A DNA stretch of 64,000 bases from Plazaster borealis (Eukaryota > Echinodermata > Asteroidea > Forcipulatida > Labidiasteridae): positions 3,529,001 to 3,593,000 of the forward strand of contig CM037463.1 of assembly GCA_021014325.1 (NCBI GenBank). Direction: 5' to 3'. The translations under genes and the position numbers were made by a program. This document shows positions 56,301-64,000 of the stretch, piece by piece. The notes beneath the pieces are model-generated. The model saw nothing but the letters and a program-made list of their open reading frames with translations. It was not told where the DNA came from and did not search any database. Numbering within the stretch: position 1 is the first letter of the stretch; each line of letters starts with the position of its first letter.

Positions 56301-57456
56301 TACAACCTCATACCCAGGGCTATTTTCCAATATTGTACAAGGGTGTGGAAACGACCAATGGTTCCGAGAGGACAAAGCAATTATGGTAAAGTATCTTGCT
56401 TAAGGACACCAGTGCCAAGACCGGGACTCGAACCCACACTCTCCTGATCAGAAACACCAGAGCTTGAGTCCGGTGCTCTTAACCGCTCAATCATGACATT
56501 GTTGTTGTATACATTTATTTAATCGAATTGAATAGAACAAATGTTTCCTAACATTCATATTGATAGGCTTCACATACAATCAACTAGTAATCATGACAGA
56601 ACACTAACCTTTGTAAATGCTGCAGCAGTCATCTGTACCCGCCCCTCATCCGATGCATAAATCTTTAGATCGTGGCGGTATGTGCTATGAAGACGTAATA
56701 ACCCACAACCGGGGAACCCGGCGTACTCCCCTGAATGGCAATGGAAACATTACAATGATACAATGTTTCAAAGAAGCGTCTCGGTTTTTCTTCTTCTTGC
56801 TTTCTAACATGTTTCTCACCCGTGGGGAACAAGTTGCACTGATACAGTGTATGCGCGCAAAGCAAGCTGGTGTGGTCATGCCGTGCGAAGTGCTGGTCTA
56901 TAAGCTGCAGTGATCACAGGTTTTCCAGCGCATACAAGGAGAAGACCAGGACGCCCTCAAGCCAGTTGGGTGAACGACTTGACTCAGTGGAGTGGTCTTT
57001 CAGTCACTGATATTAAGGATGCTGGGCTGTGCAGAATTGAAATTTAAAAACTCTCAACACAGCCAATTTGCCGAAGTGGGCGCCTTCGTGCAAGACAATA
57101 GCTCTTGGCGTTGTGATGATGATGAAGCCTTATAGTACACATTTTTCTCAATTAAAGTTTCTATGAAGTTAAGATGAGGTGCTGTAAAATTAAAGACCTT
57201 TGGGCAGCTAGGTGGCAGAACACTTACACAGTAAAATCCTCAGTTCTTTAAAATCAATGCAAGCCCGGAATTATATAACAATGGAACTTAATTCAGTTTG
57301 TCTGCAGGGAAGGTACACATAGAGTCTTCTTACCTTGGCCACCAGGGTATATACAGCGGAAGGCTCTACCCAGTTCCTCAGCCTGATCACGCCCAGCTGG
57401 CGTCAGCTCACCACCCCACTTCAAAATCAGCAACAGGGAAGGATCAGCCTTACAAT
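38319..57456 (-). CDS. PPIP5K: PPIP5K/VIP1 (diphosphoinositol pentakisphosphate kinase), C-terminal 799 residues, partial
   Basis: Eleven exons (57456-57334, 56730-56609, 55869-55757, 48010-47944, 46434-46290, 45692-45457, 44315-44070, 43424-43203, 42246-41910, 40376-40227, 38959-38319) join in phase into 2402 bases ending in TGA. They cover most of the histidine-acid-phosphatase-like domain: [83 protein letters not shown] Ser/Thr-rich tail follows, with the family's C-terminal motif [24 protein letters not shown]5Ks make and break inositol pyrophosphates (1-InsP7, InsP8) in the cytosol. The ATP-grasp kinase domain and the RHGDR phosphatase motif are not found before 64000, so the gene starts outside the window and the intron 5' of 57456 exceeds 6.5 kb. 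Vertebrates have two paralogues; which one is meant cannot be told here. Confidence 0.96.
39018..39208. mobile_element. GGGCCCAATTTCATAGAGC miniature element (copy c)
   Basis: GGGCCCACTTTCATAGAGCT and inverted CAGCTCCATGAAAGTGCACC, in the last PPIP5K intron. Confidence 0.85.
39912..40117. mobile_element. GGGCCCAATTTCATAGAGC miniature element (copy d)
   Basis: GGGCCAAATTTCATAAAGGC to ACAGCTTTATGAAATTGGGCCC. Preceded at 39715-39911 by a GCGGAATTC-bearing relative, also seen at 46860-46970. Confidence 0.85.
40227..40376 (-). CDS. PPIP5K: PPIP5K tail exon with VQSAPNLRQ
   Basis: Encodes 49 residues; VQSAPNLRQ corresponds to SSSAPNLQD of the vertebrate tail, a likely phosphoserine/14-3-3-type site (inference). 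Donor GTAAAA is weak. Confidence 0.83.
40525..40785. mobile_element. Inverted-repeat element, AGTCTTGGTACAAGACG ends
   Basis: TTAGTCTTGGTACAAGACGT and ACGTCTTGCACCAAGACTAG at the two ends. The core is CG-rich (GCGTGCGGCGCAGCGCGGGG). Confidence 0.82.
41147..41345. mobile_element. GGGCCCAATTTCATAGAGC miniature element (copy e)
   Basis: GGGCACCTATTTCATAGAGC TGCTTAAGCA to GCAGCTCTATGAAATTGGGCC. Confidence 0.88.
41500..41870 (-). mobile_element. SINE-A, long form
   Basis: (TAA)n, CTTCTTATAAATCGATCAAA, CCCTGGGGAGTATACAGCC, then head CTTGAGTCCGATGCACTCAA CCGCTC. It ends 40 bases from a PPIP5K exon (41910). Confidence 0.87.
41910..42246 (-). CDS. PPIP5K: PPIP5K tail exon (Ser/Asp-rich)
   Basis: 112 residues rich in Ser, Thr, Asp and Pro. 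No domain. It replaces the longer variable tail of vertebrate PPIP5K. Included because the frame is fully open, junctions are consensus, and phases link the exons on each side. Unrecognised additional tail exons may exist. Confidence 0.85.
42890..43175 (-). mobile_element. SINE-A, form with GGACAAGATGCCAGTCCATCGC module
   Basis: CCCCCTGGACAAGATGCCAG TCCATCGCAGGTTACTCCCC, then AAGTGCCTTGCTTAAGGACA and a complete tRNA-like head to GGCCACGACACGCC. It lies 28 bases from a PPIP5K exon donor (43202). Same form at 50950-51205. Confidence 0.9.
43203..43424 (-). CDS. PPIP5K: PPIP5K exon with [11 protein letters not shown]
   Basis: 74 residues: [47 protein letters not shown] and GGYRSVSKD, closing the phosphatase-like domain. 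Phase 0 at both ends. Confidence 0.96.
43515..43735. repeat. SINE-B non-tRNA modules arranged as a foldback
   Basis: AATATTATATTTGGTTTTAC ACTTACACxGATG faces CxGGTGTAAGGGTAAAACCAAATATAAT. ATACTCAGTACTTTCC faces GGAAAATACTGAGTAT. No tRNA-like block in this locus. Confidence 0.82.
43880..44045 (+). mobile_element. SINE-A tail module, forward
   Basis: GTCACAGAGGGACGGATTTG AGCGATTTATAAGAAGCCACC then (ATT)n, ending 25 bases from PPIP5K exon 44070. Confidence 0.8.
44070..44315 (-). CDS. PPIP5K: PPIP5K exon with [14 protein letters not shown]
   Basis: 82 residues in phase 0 at both ends: [67 protein letters not shown]. The conserved block around the second His cluster of the phosphatase domain. 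Confidence 0.96.
44700..44840 (-). mobile_element. SINE-A copy
   Basis: AAGTGCCTTGCTCAAGGGCA CAAGTGTCATGACCAGGATC GAACCC ... GACCGCTCAACCAGGACATGCC. Confidence 0.83.
45457..45692 (-). CDS. PPIP5K: PPIP5K exon with [14 protein letters not shown]
   Basis: Encodes 78 residues including [29 protein letters not shown] and LADVIIPQ, all strongly conserved in the phosphatase-like domain. Confidence 0.95.
45779..46148 (-). mobile_element. Family-1 TTAA element (copy c), intact
   Basis: TTAA at 45779 and 46145. AGGTATCGTACACGTTTGGT to ACGTGTTCAGTGCCTTTAA. 370 bp, in a PPIP5K intron. Confidence 0.93.
46290..46434 (-). CDS. PPIP5K: PPIP5K exon with [11 protein letters not shown]
   Basis: Encodes [20 protein letters not shown], then [20 protein letters not shown]. 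It aligns with the vertebrate TPSGSISLIKSM...NPVKTCDKV...LIQSLTSQI segment. Confidence 0.9.
46515..46745 (+). mobile_element. Non-LTR retrotransposon 3' end (copy a)
   Basis: Frame [33 protein letters not shown] resembles the C-terminus of LINE reverse transcriptases (GRPRxxW...W-G pattern). Ends TTGGCGTTGTGATGATGATG ATC, a GAT-repeat 3' tail. Nearly the same at 56895-57128. Confidence 0.75.
47275..47360. repeat. (ATT)n microsatellite with T/G homopolymer end
   Basis: About 20 ATT/TTA units, then T11 G7. Confidence 0.9.
47944..48010 (-). CDS. PPIP5K: PPIP5K exon, short helical linker
   Basis: Encodes [20 protein letters not shown] then KE, matching the vertebrate ARLHEIxQKDxxFTxED stretch in position and pattern. 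The small size makes it the least independent call, but both phases fit. Confidence 0.85.
48139..48312. mobile_element. GGGCCCAATTTCATAGAGC miniature element (copy f)
   Basis: GGGCCCAATTTCATAAAGCT to TTAGCAACTTTTTGTGCTTA; right terminus incomplete. Confidence 0.82.
49220..49335. mobile_element. GACTGTGCAGG element, relative of 34130-34275
   Basis: GAGACTGTGCAGGTATCGCA TGTTTCC ... GGGACCAATGTGG ... TTCGAATATGCACAGACCCC. Confidence 0.65.
49480..49645. repeat. Dispersed repeat (pair with 52525-52690)
   Basis: TTGGTCCTTGG, GTACACATGGTGTAGGCTT, AATAGACTC, TATTTAATC, CAATTTTTCA appear in identical order at both loci. 48865-48950 and 60110-60195 form another pair (CAGCACTAGAGAAGTA). Confidence 0.75.
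49912..50455. repeat. 80-bp minisatellite, about 6.7 units
   Basis: Unit includes GTGAATTTTGACTGGTCCTC AGGTGTTTGAATTGACATTTGGCCAG, GGACCACTGGACTAGCCAGC CGGACCACTT. Units are almost identical (scattered T/C, one-base length changes), so the array is young or homogenised. Confidence 0.96.
50950..51205 (-). mobile_element. SINE-A copy with conserved middle module
   Basis: CCCCCTGGACAGGATGCCAG CCCATCGCAGGTTACTCCCC and CACTCGGCCACGACACCCC. The stretch after AAGTGCCTTGCC is degraded. Confidence 0.82.
51500..51765. repeat. Dispersed repeat (partner of 1280-1640)
   Basis: See the shared words in the partner entry. About 70 percent alike by eye. Confidence 0.68.
52200..52350. mobile_element. Foldback element, ~150 bp
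   Basis: GGAGACTTTCGGGATGCTAG GTGGCAGCAGACTTACCAGG TAAA faces TTTACCTGGTAAGTCTGCTG CCAC...AAAGTCTCC. The arms contain GT-AG-like words only by composition. A diverged half copy is at 57195-57300. Confidence 0.87.
53080..53365. mobile_element. Family-4 relative
   Basis: TTTACACCATTTTAATGGAG GTTAGAGACTT, CATTGGAAAATGAGTACATCAC, TTTCAAATTTCACCCTGAAA. Termini worn. Confidence 0.6.
54795..55151 (-). mobile_element. Family-1 TTAA element (copy d)
   Basis: TTAA on both sides, AGGTATCGAACACGTTTGG; a 16-base deletion relative to copies c and e before GAAGTAACTTAG. Confidence 0.92.
55333..55600 (+). mobile_element. SINE-C, tRNA-derived
   Basis: Head GTTGGCTCAGTGGTTTCTTT and B box GGTTCGAATCCC, then CGGGTTTTCAGTCCCTACCT, GTGGGTTTTCCCCCATTAGG, ending GAAATAACTAAATAAAATC. 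Confidence 0.82.
55757..55869 (-). CDS. PPIP5K: PPIP5K exon with [18 protein letters not shown]
   Basis: Encodes [20 protein letters not shown], then [17 protein letters not shown]. Ends two bases into a Lys codon. The next intron is about 7.7 kb. Confidence 0.95.
56380..56500 (-). mobile_element. SINE-A copy
   Basis: AAGTATCTTGCTTAAGGACA, CCGGGACTCGAACCCACACT, GAGTCCGGTGCTCTTAACCGC. Lies 109 bases from a PPIP5K exon. Confidence 0.83.
56609..56730 (-). CDS. PPIP5K: PPIP5K exon with [13 protein letters not shown]
   Basis: Encodes [20 protein letters not shown] and [20 protein letters not shown]. Acceptor ATTCAG, donor AAG|GTTAGT, phase 0 at its end. Confidence 0.95.
56895..57128 (+). mobile_element. 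Non-LTR retrotransposon 3' end (copy b)
   Basis: Same as 46515-46745 (GCAGTGATCxCAGGTTTTCCAGC to TTGGCGTTGTGATGATGATG) but with frame-breaking changes. Confidence 0.75.
57334..57456 (-). CDS. PPIP5K: PPIP5K exon with [10 protein letters not shown]
   Basis: First exon visible in the window. Encodes [20 protein letters not shown] and [12 protein letters not shown], near-identical to vertebrate PPIP5K. Needs one base from the exon upstream. Confidence 0.95.
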
Positions 57457-60206
57457 CTGTAACCCCACCAAAAACACAAAGGGTTCAACTTGTAAAATGC
57501 TACTAAAACAACCCAGCTTATGACTTACACTGTACCTACACCACAAGAAGAATACAAACATGCGTTGGTTCCTCTGAAAGAAGTAGATTCACATAGGAGC
57601 AAAAACTGAAGTTAAACCCCAAATCTGTTTGGCTTACCAGAGATGACTTTTTTACATCTTTGGTCTTTCCTTGTAGTTGTAGATCATTTCTAAGGGTTAA
57701 ACCTTGGGGAGGAATACAAACATAAAGCCGCAACTTGGAATTGAACCTTTTGTAATCTCATTGTACCTTGGGAAAAACACTGGAGTTAAATGAGGTTAAC
57801 CCAGAGTTAAAATTGGTTTTGCATATTTTGGAGCTCCTGGTTAGTGGAGTTTATTGATCAAGAGTGAATAAACCACAAGGGAAACTAACTGGGTAGAAGA
57901 AGCCACCACCACCACCACCAAAGTGAAAATGTACCTCATTGACACCTGGGTGGGTTTGAGGGAAATTGAAGGTGGTTGCCCACCCTTACCTTTGGCAACA
58001 ACAAATCCAGACTGATCAAGATCTATACATAAAGTAAAACAGGCATCAGGCCCATACATTAGTCTGGGTACGTGAAGGTTGTCTGCACTAATACTACATC
58101 AAATGAGGGTACAATAATTTTACACTTCAGAAAATAATTGGGGTACAGACCTTGTGCACAAGATGCAACTGATCTGGTGAAAAAGCGAAAGAGTTTAAGG
58201 CCAAATAAACAAAAACATGTTTAGCGTCCTGCCTTTTTGAAAGGAGGAGGGCCTTTTTTTTTCTTTCTTTTTTCTTTTCTTCAAAATGGCCGTCCGACAC
58301 AATTTTCGAGACAACTGGCCAGGCTATTTTTTAAAGATGGTTGCCAGCTTTTATTGATGTGCTTTTTTCGATGTGCTAAGTCTAAAATACGATCTTATTT
58401 ATTTAAAAATTAATTTTTTTCGTCAGGGATCGTTAAAAATCTATCATTTTTTTCTTAAAAAAAAAAAGAAAAAAAAAAAAGGTGGCGGCCTCTAAAAAGG
58501 AAGCAGGCGGGGACGCTAAACGTGTTTTTAATTTTATTTGGCCTAATGGAAAGGAGGTGGTGAACATAGGCGCAAGACCGTGGGGGGGGGGGCGGCAGGG
58601 GGAAAACCATCCTCACAAATTAGGGGGAAAAAGTGGGGGAATTTCAGGCACAGCAAGAAGGAAAAAAAATGGACAGGCAAAAAACTGTTTTACTCGGTAT
58701 TAGAAATTGGTACTGTGTGTTTTTATCTGTGTAAAATTTCAAGCAAATCAACCCCTCTGCCCCCCCCCTCTCCTTAACCAATGAGTCCCCATACGCCCAT
58801 GGTGGTGAAGGAATAGACACCTCTGTTTATGCCGCCATGTTTATGCCGCCATGTTTGGAATGAATCACAAATGTACAGAAACCAACCTGTAAAATAGTCA
58901 GCTTCAAGTCTACTGCTGATTGGGCAAAATTTTTAATTTAGGTTTTTCGTTCACCTACAGCTTATTCTAACCTACTGCTCATGTTTCTGAGTAGAATTTG
59001 AAACTATGCAAGGTGGAAAAGCAAACTCTCGTAAAAATTATGGCAGATCGGAAATAATCAAGTGGTTAGTACCCGGATGTTTGGATCAACGAAGCGATAT
59101 TGGTTTCTTTTCTCTGCGGTCATGAAACAAATTCCTCAATGTTTAGTATGGTAAATTGTAAAAAATATATTTAATATTTTGAGCATGTATTCTGTTTTTG
59201 CATAAGAGTACTATTTTGCTTTATGAATCTACAAATGAATTGAAAAGAAGTGAAGATCGGAGCATACTTATCAAAGCATCAAATTGAAACACCACCAGCT
59301 CTTTTCAGAGCCACAAAAGTCTTAAGAGTTGACTAGATATATATGTGCTACTGCAAACCTCTAGTGAGCATTTCTATAACTTTTTCACGGTGAGTGCCTA
59401 CTCACATTTTTCCCCACAAGACAACATCAAACCCCGGTGCTTAGTATGAGAACCTTTGTTGTCTTTCCTTTGTAAAGTCAGGGTTTTATTGTGGCAATGA
59501 TATTTTCAAAGGAAAACGATTACTCCAGAAGCCCCAAAAGGTTCCAGAAAGTAATACCGCAGGTGGGCACAGATTTTTTTTTGGAGTACTGCATAAAGGG
59601 GTTTAATGCAAATTTCACTGTGAGGCATCAGTGAGCGATTTGACTTCCCTTTCATTGCAAGCAAAATGCACCACAACAAAATGTTTAAATAACTAAATAA
59701 CTAAATAAATAACTTGCAAATCTATATCAAGGATCATTGACTTTGAACATAGAAACATGTCTGTTTCCCAAGAAAATATGTTTAAATAGTTGCATTTAAA
59801 TTGTTAAAACTTGTATCGTTACTCTTTAAAGATATTTGTGTTCAACAATGCCACTTAAGTTTTGGTTTGTTAAATTTAAAAAAAAAAGAATTTAAAAAAA
59901 TCTTTGTTTTTTGAGGACCAAATTTAGTTGTTACTAGTGGTCGAGTTGGTAGTGCTTTGGTTAAGTTATACAGTAGTTTATAAAACAAGGGTGAAAGTCA
60001 TTGCTGACAAAAAAGTCTGAAACTTGGATGCAAATTTTAGACAGGTATATTGAAATGACGGCGTTTCCACGTTTTGGTAACTCGTGGGGTTTAGACTTCA
60101 CAGAGCTTTTAGGAGCGGTGTCCTCAGCACTAGAGAAGTAGATCAAAGAGCAGTATTTCTTTATTTGTGGAAAAAAATAACGGCTGCCTTTCTTCACAAG
60201 GCTGAC

Positions 60207-60580
60207 TTAAAGCCACTGAACGCGTTTGGAAATTGTCAGAGACCAGTGTTCTCATTTGGTGTATCCCAACATATGCATAAAATAACAAGCCTGTGAAAAT
60301 TTGGGCTCAATTGGTCATCGAAGTTGCAAGAAAATGATGAAAGAAAAAATACCCTTGTTGTACAAATTTGTGTGCTTTCAGATAGGAATAAAAACTTCTT
60401 GCAAGAAGTTTTTATTATTTTAGTGAGAAATTACCTCTTTCTCAAAAACTATGTTACTTCAGAGGGAGTCGTTTCCTACAATGTTTTATACTATCAACAG
60501 CTCTCCGTTGCTTGTTACCAAGTTAGTTTTTATGCTAATATTTGTTTTGAGTCATTACCAAACGTGTACGATACCTTTAA
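60207..60580 (+). mobile_element. Family-1 TTAA element (copy e), intact
   Basis: TTAAAGCCACTGAACGCGTT to CGTGTACGATACCTTTAA, 374 bp, central AAACTTCTTGCAAGAAGTTT perfect. Opposite orientation to the other copies. Confidence 0.93.
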
Positions 60581-60659
60581 CAAATCTGATTTCAGATAGA
60601 AGTCTCTAAAAAAGTTATTGTTTTTTAAACTTCATGTTGAAAATGGAATGTCTGATCCA

Positions 60660-61240
60660 ACAGCACATAAATCTGTCAGTTAATAAATCCATAAACAAAA
60701 CCTTTCACACATGCATCCATCCACACATGGTGAATAAATCCACAAATGAATCCATCCACAAACACTACAAATTAATACATCCCTGCATGAATCCATCCAC
60801 TATCCACTAATTAACCAATCCACACATGTTCCATCCACAAATGAATAAATCCAAAAATGAATCCATCCACAAACACTGCAAAGTAATCCATCCGCACACA
60901 AATCTGTTCGCTATTAACAAATGAATCCATCCACACATAAATCCGTCCACCATCTACAAATGAATCCATCCACACATAAATCCGTCCACAAATGAATCCA
61001 CCCACAAATGAACTTATCCACAAAATGAATCCATCCACAAATGAACTCATCCACAAAATGAACTCATCCACAAATGCATCCACCCACAAAATGAATCATC
61101 CACAAATGAACTCATCCACAAATGAACTCATCCACAAATGAACTCATCCACAAAATGAATCCATCCACAAATGAACTCATCCACAAATGAACTCATCCAC
61201 AAATGAATCCATCCACACAAGAATGAACTCACATAGGATT
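60660..61240. repeat. Short-unit minisatellite, 13-15 bp
   Basis: Variants of AATGAATCCATCCACA and AATGAACTCATCCACA. On the minus strand this reads W-M-D-S-F-V-D-G/E-F repeats, an open frame by composition only. Confidence 0.93.
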
Positions 61241-62464
61241 CCTACCAAACAAAAGGCACAGCAAACCAACATCAAACAGGGAGAAAATCCTCTTGGTAAA
61301 GTAGAATATGCTGCCATTAATAACTCAACACTGCAATTCTGTTTATGGTTATACTTTTCCAAAATAAGTTTTCTTAATCCACGAGTTAAAATATAATAAA
61401 AACGAACCTAAAAAACAATTTCTTCAAGAGTATAGAAAAGCACCGCACTTCACACAGATTTTTTGATAATAGTAAAGATTCGATGGCGCTCAATCTTCAA
61501 GAAAATCCACAAGTCTATTAGTTCAAAACTTTTCCTGGAACAATTTTTGTGTGTGTGTGTATTTGCTGGACTTTTAGACGGTTTAGTTTAAATTAGTAAA
61601 TCTTCCAAAGTTTGTGCCTTCTCAAACCTTAGGCTGCATGACTTATGTGGTTGTGGGATTACTTGCCAAGTGCTAAAAATAAATGGACTCTGGCCAGTAA
61701 ACAACTTTGGGTTTTCAAGCCCAGCTTTTAAAAATGACAACTCCTTACAAAGAGGATTGGGATGGTTTGAGGACAGGAATGGATTAAATGAACAATGTTT
61801 AGAAAGGTATACTAGGAGAGGTGGGGGAAAACTCAACAGGCAAAGAAAGAAAGAAAAGTCACAGACCAGATTTAAAAGATGGACGACGTCTTCGATACGC
61901 AGGACCATGGAAGACGTTTGGCAGAGAGTTTCGAGCCAGAAGCATAAACACTGATTATAAAAGTGGGGAGGGATTTACATTAAGTTTGTTTCAGGTTTAA
62001 AACTTGTTCAAGTAGTTTGAACTTTCTAAAACAATCACAACAATTAAATGGTTTCTTCATCTTGCTCGTTTCAGACAAATTAATTATATTATTTAAAAGA
62101 ATGGGAAACAAAAATGTTGTTTTTTTGGTGGAGGAAAAATACAATCCCAATCCTCTAGTTCTGAAGTCTCATATCAGAAAATTGATCAGGGATAAAATAT
62201 AAGATGTTTATTTTATTTTATTGTCATACACCCCTGTATGAAAAAGCACTGTGTACTTGCCAAAGACCTCAGAAGGGATTCAAACCTCAAGACATGTACA
62301 TCAACAGGCTCACAAAGTGCAATAGGCCAGCTTGAATCCTTAAGGATATGAACCCTAGACCTTCCATATTCTAGTGCAGGTGTCTTAAGAACCAAGACTA
62401 CTGTAACAAGAGGCCACTTTGAAAGCTATCTGGAACCCATGACGTTACCTGCATTCTACAGTCA

Positions 62465-62645
62465 GGGTTCTCCCCAGGTTTTTTCAAAACTGTGGGGCTT
62501 TCTGGACCCAAATTGTTGGATGTTTGGCTGAAGCACGCTGAACTGAAACAAGGTCTTTGGAATGTCTTCTACTTGGTGCTTATCTTGGTTTTAAAAGCCC
62601 TACTGTGCAATCTGGAGCATTCTATATGGTTTTCTCTTGATGTAT
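62465..62645 (+). repeat. GGGTTCTCCCCAGG dispersed repeat (copy b)
   Basis: Colinear with 34880-35060 (GAAGCACGCTGAAxTGAAAC, TTTTAAAAGCCCTACTGTGC). Confidence 0.82.
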
Positions 62646-64000
62646 TCTGGAAAATATTTTGTTTGCGTATCAGAAACCCTGAGAGTTGTCAAAACTCCAC
62701 TAAACCACCAAATTTGCTCAGTGACCATTTTGAATCCTACAGGATTTGAACCATAGACTTCCTTATTATTGCTCAGAGTCCTAATCACCGTAACGAGAAG
62801 CCGACCCAAATCGCAATTGGAACCCCAGAACTTACTGCACTCTACAATCCCAGCCAAAATGCTTGTGCCACCTGACAATAAACAAACCCTCCCCCGTCCC
62901 CGCTCAATGTTTTTATCATTTTAGATTTATTTGTTTAGGATTCTTCTCCCATTTGAAGATTGGATTATCCTAATGGGTTTTCGAGTCACAGTGGTTTGGT
63001 TCATTTTCAGTAATCCTGTCCGTTTTTGAATGAGTTTGTCTTATCATCTGATTTCAAGAGTTGTTCTTCCCTTCTGTTACTGTCCCATTTCTGTTTCTGT
63101 TACATATCTGTTTCTGTTCCATTCCATTCCCCCCCCCCCCCCCGAGCTTGCCTCTTGTTACTGGGTAGGTTTCAGAAAGCAAACAGAGTACACACTGCTT
63201 TCTCATACATTAGTGTAGGATAAAAAACACACATTCTTCCACTGGACATCAAATGCTTGGCATAGTTGTTATCAAGACATTTCTTCGATAAAAGGTAATT
63301 CAACCACATCTTTTCAATAAAATTGTTATAATTGTGTATGAACTTGGGTATAATCTGGTATAAATTGAATGACAACACATGTACAATTTCACAACCAAGA
63401 TAATATTGGTGGGATTTTTAGTACTTTGGAAGTTTCTGAAAAAAAGCTTAGAATTGATTACATTGTACATTTTATAGCCTGCAAATTTCTTAATTTTTTT
63501 AATCATACCCAAAAGATTTTCGGGCTGAAGTAATTCACGTAGTCTATGGTAACCCAACACTCAAACATTGAGATTCTGATGAGACTTGTTATGCCTAATT
63601 CCAGTCCAATGCAATGACTGGTTAGGCCCAACTCAAACAAAATCAGGCAAAACCTGGGAATGGGATTTGGGAGATCGGAAGTGTCACGAGTGTAAAAAGC
63701 ATACAATGGGGGAGACAAAGCAACATTTAAGGCTTTGGCCAGGCAAACTGTTAACAATAAACAGCAAAAATAAAACAACTTCAACAGGCATGGACTATTT
63801 TTAGGCAATCTGCACATCACAGCCAAACATTAAAAGGAACTATAATTCTGATCATTACCAAAAGAAATACAAACTCACTCCATATGCCAAAAAAAAAAGA
63901 AACTGTAAAATTGTTCCAAAGGGGAAGCACCCATTACCAAAGAGATCTGTGTTTTAACGCTACATAGGAAGTGTGGACCTGTTGAAACACTGCGTGGACT

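Larger units (their letters stand above)
57457..64000. other. Large upstream PPIP5K intron (open at window edge)
   Basis: No exon encoding the expected preceding residues was found. Contains (CCA)n at 57900, G9 at 58580, a family-1 copy, a short-unit minisatellite, and the 62465-62645 repeat. 61440-62460 and 62650-64000 show nothing else recognisable. Confidence 0.6.

Noticed and set aside
60811..61089. Repetitive Trp/Asp/Phe protein frame
   Set aside because: Translation of a 13-15-bp minisatellite inside a PPIP5K intron.

Overview
This is an animal nuclear window. The genes are split by long introns with canonical GT/AG junctions, the intergenic DNA is AT-rich, and it is crowded with short inverted-repeat transposons and tRNA-derived SINEs. 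The protein sequences read as a deuterostome invertebrate. The repeats, especially a 370-bp TTAA-flanked element and a 200-bp element ending in GGGCCCAATTTCATAGAGC, look like those of echinoderms, most likely a sea star. The species assignment is inference from remembered repeat types, not a search result.

Layout. (1) 0-8 kb has no supportable gene, only repeats. (2) 8.08-9.24 kb, minus strand: one intronless reading frame with a signal or anchor segment, a PAN/apple domain and a complete fibrinogen C-terminal domain. (3) 15.04-24.57 kb, minus strand: a nine-exon Lifeguard/Bax-inhibitor-1 family gene whose intron 6 carries a G-rich minisatellite containing copies of that intron's own splice donor. 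(4) 28.09-33.86 kb, plus strand: RNF180, a tail-anchored RING E3 ligase, five coding exons, complete. (5) 38.32-57.46 kb, minus strand: the last eleven coding exons of PPIP5K (VIP1), the inositol pyrophosphate kinase/phosphatase. Its kinase half lies beyond position 64000. All exon junctions of genes 3, 4 and 5 keep phase: 708, 1983 and 2402 coding bases.

Genes 3 and 4 are head to head, about 3.5 kb apart. Genes 4 and 5 are tail to tail. I see no shared pathway. Two are membrane proteins of the secretory system (Lifeguard, RNF180), one is a cytosolic signalling enzyme, and one is a secreted or membrane lectin-like protein.

The most unusual material is in the repeats. Several non-autonomous element families share a TTAA target and a common internal order with a central palindrome. 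Many foldback elements are present, some nested. The splice-donor minisatellite also stands out. I found no convincing new multi-gene system.
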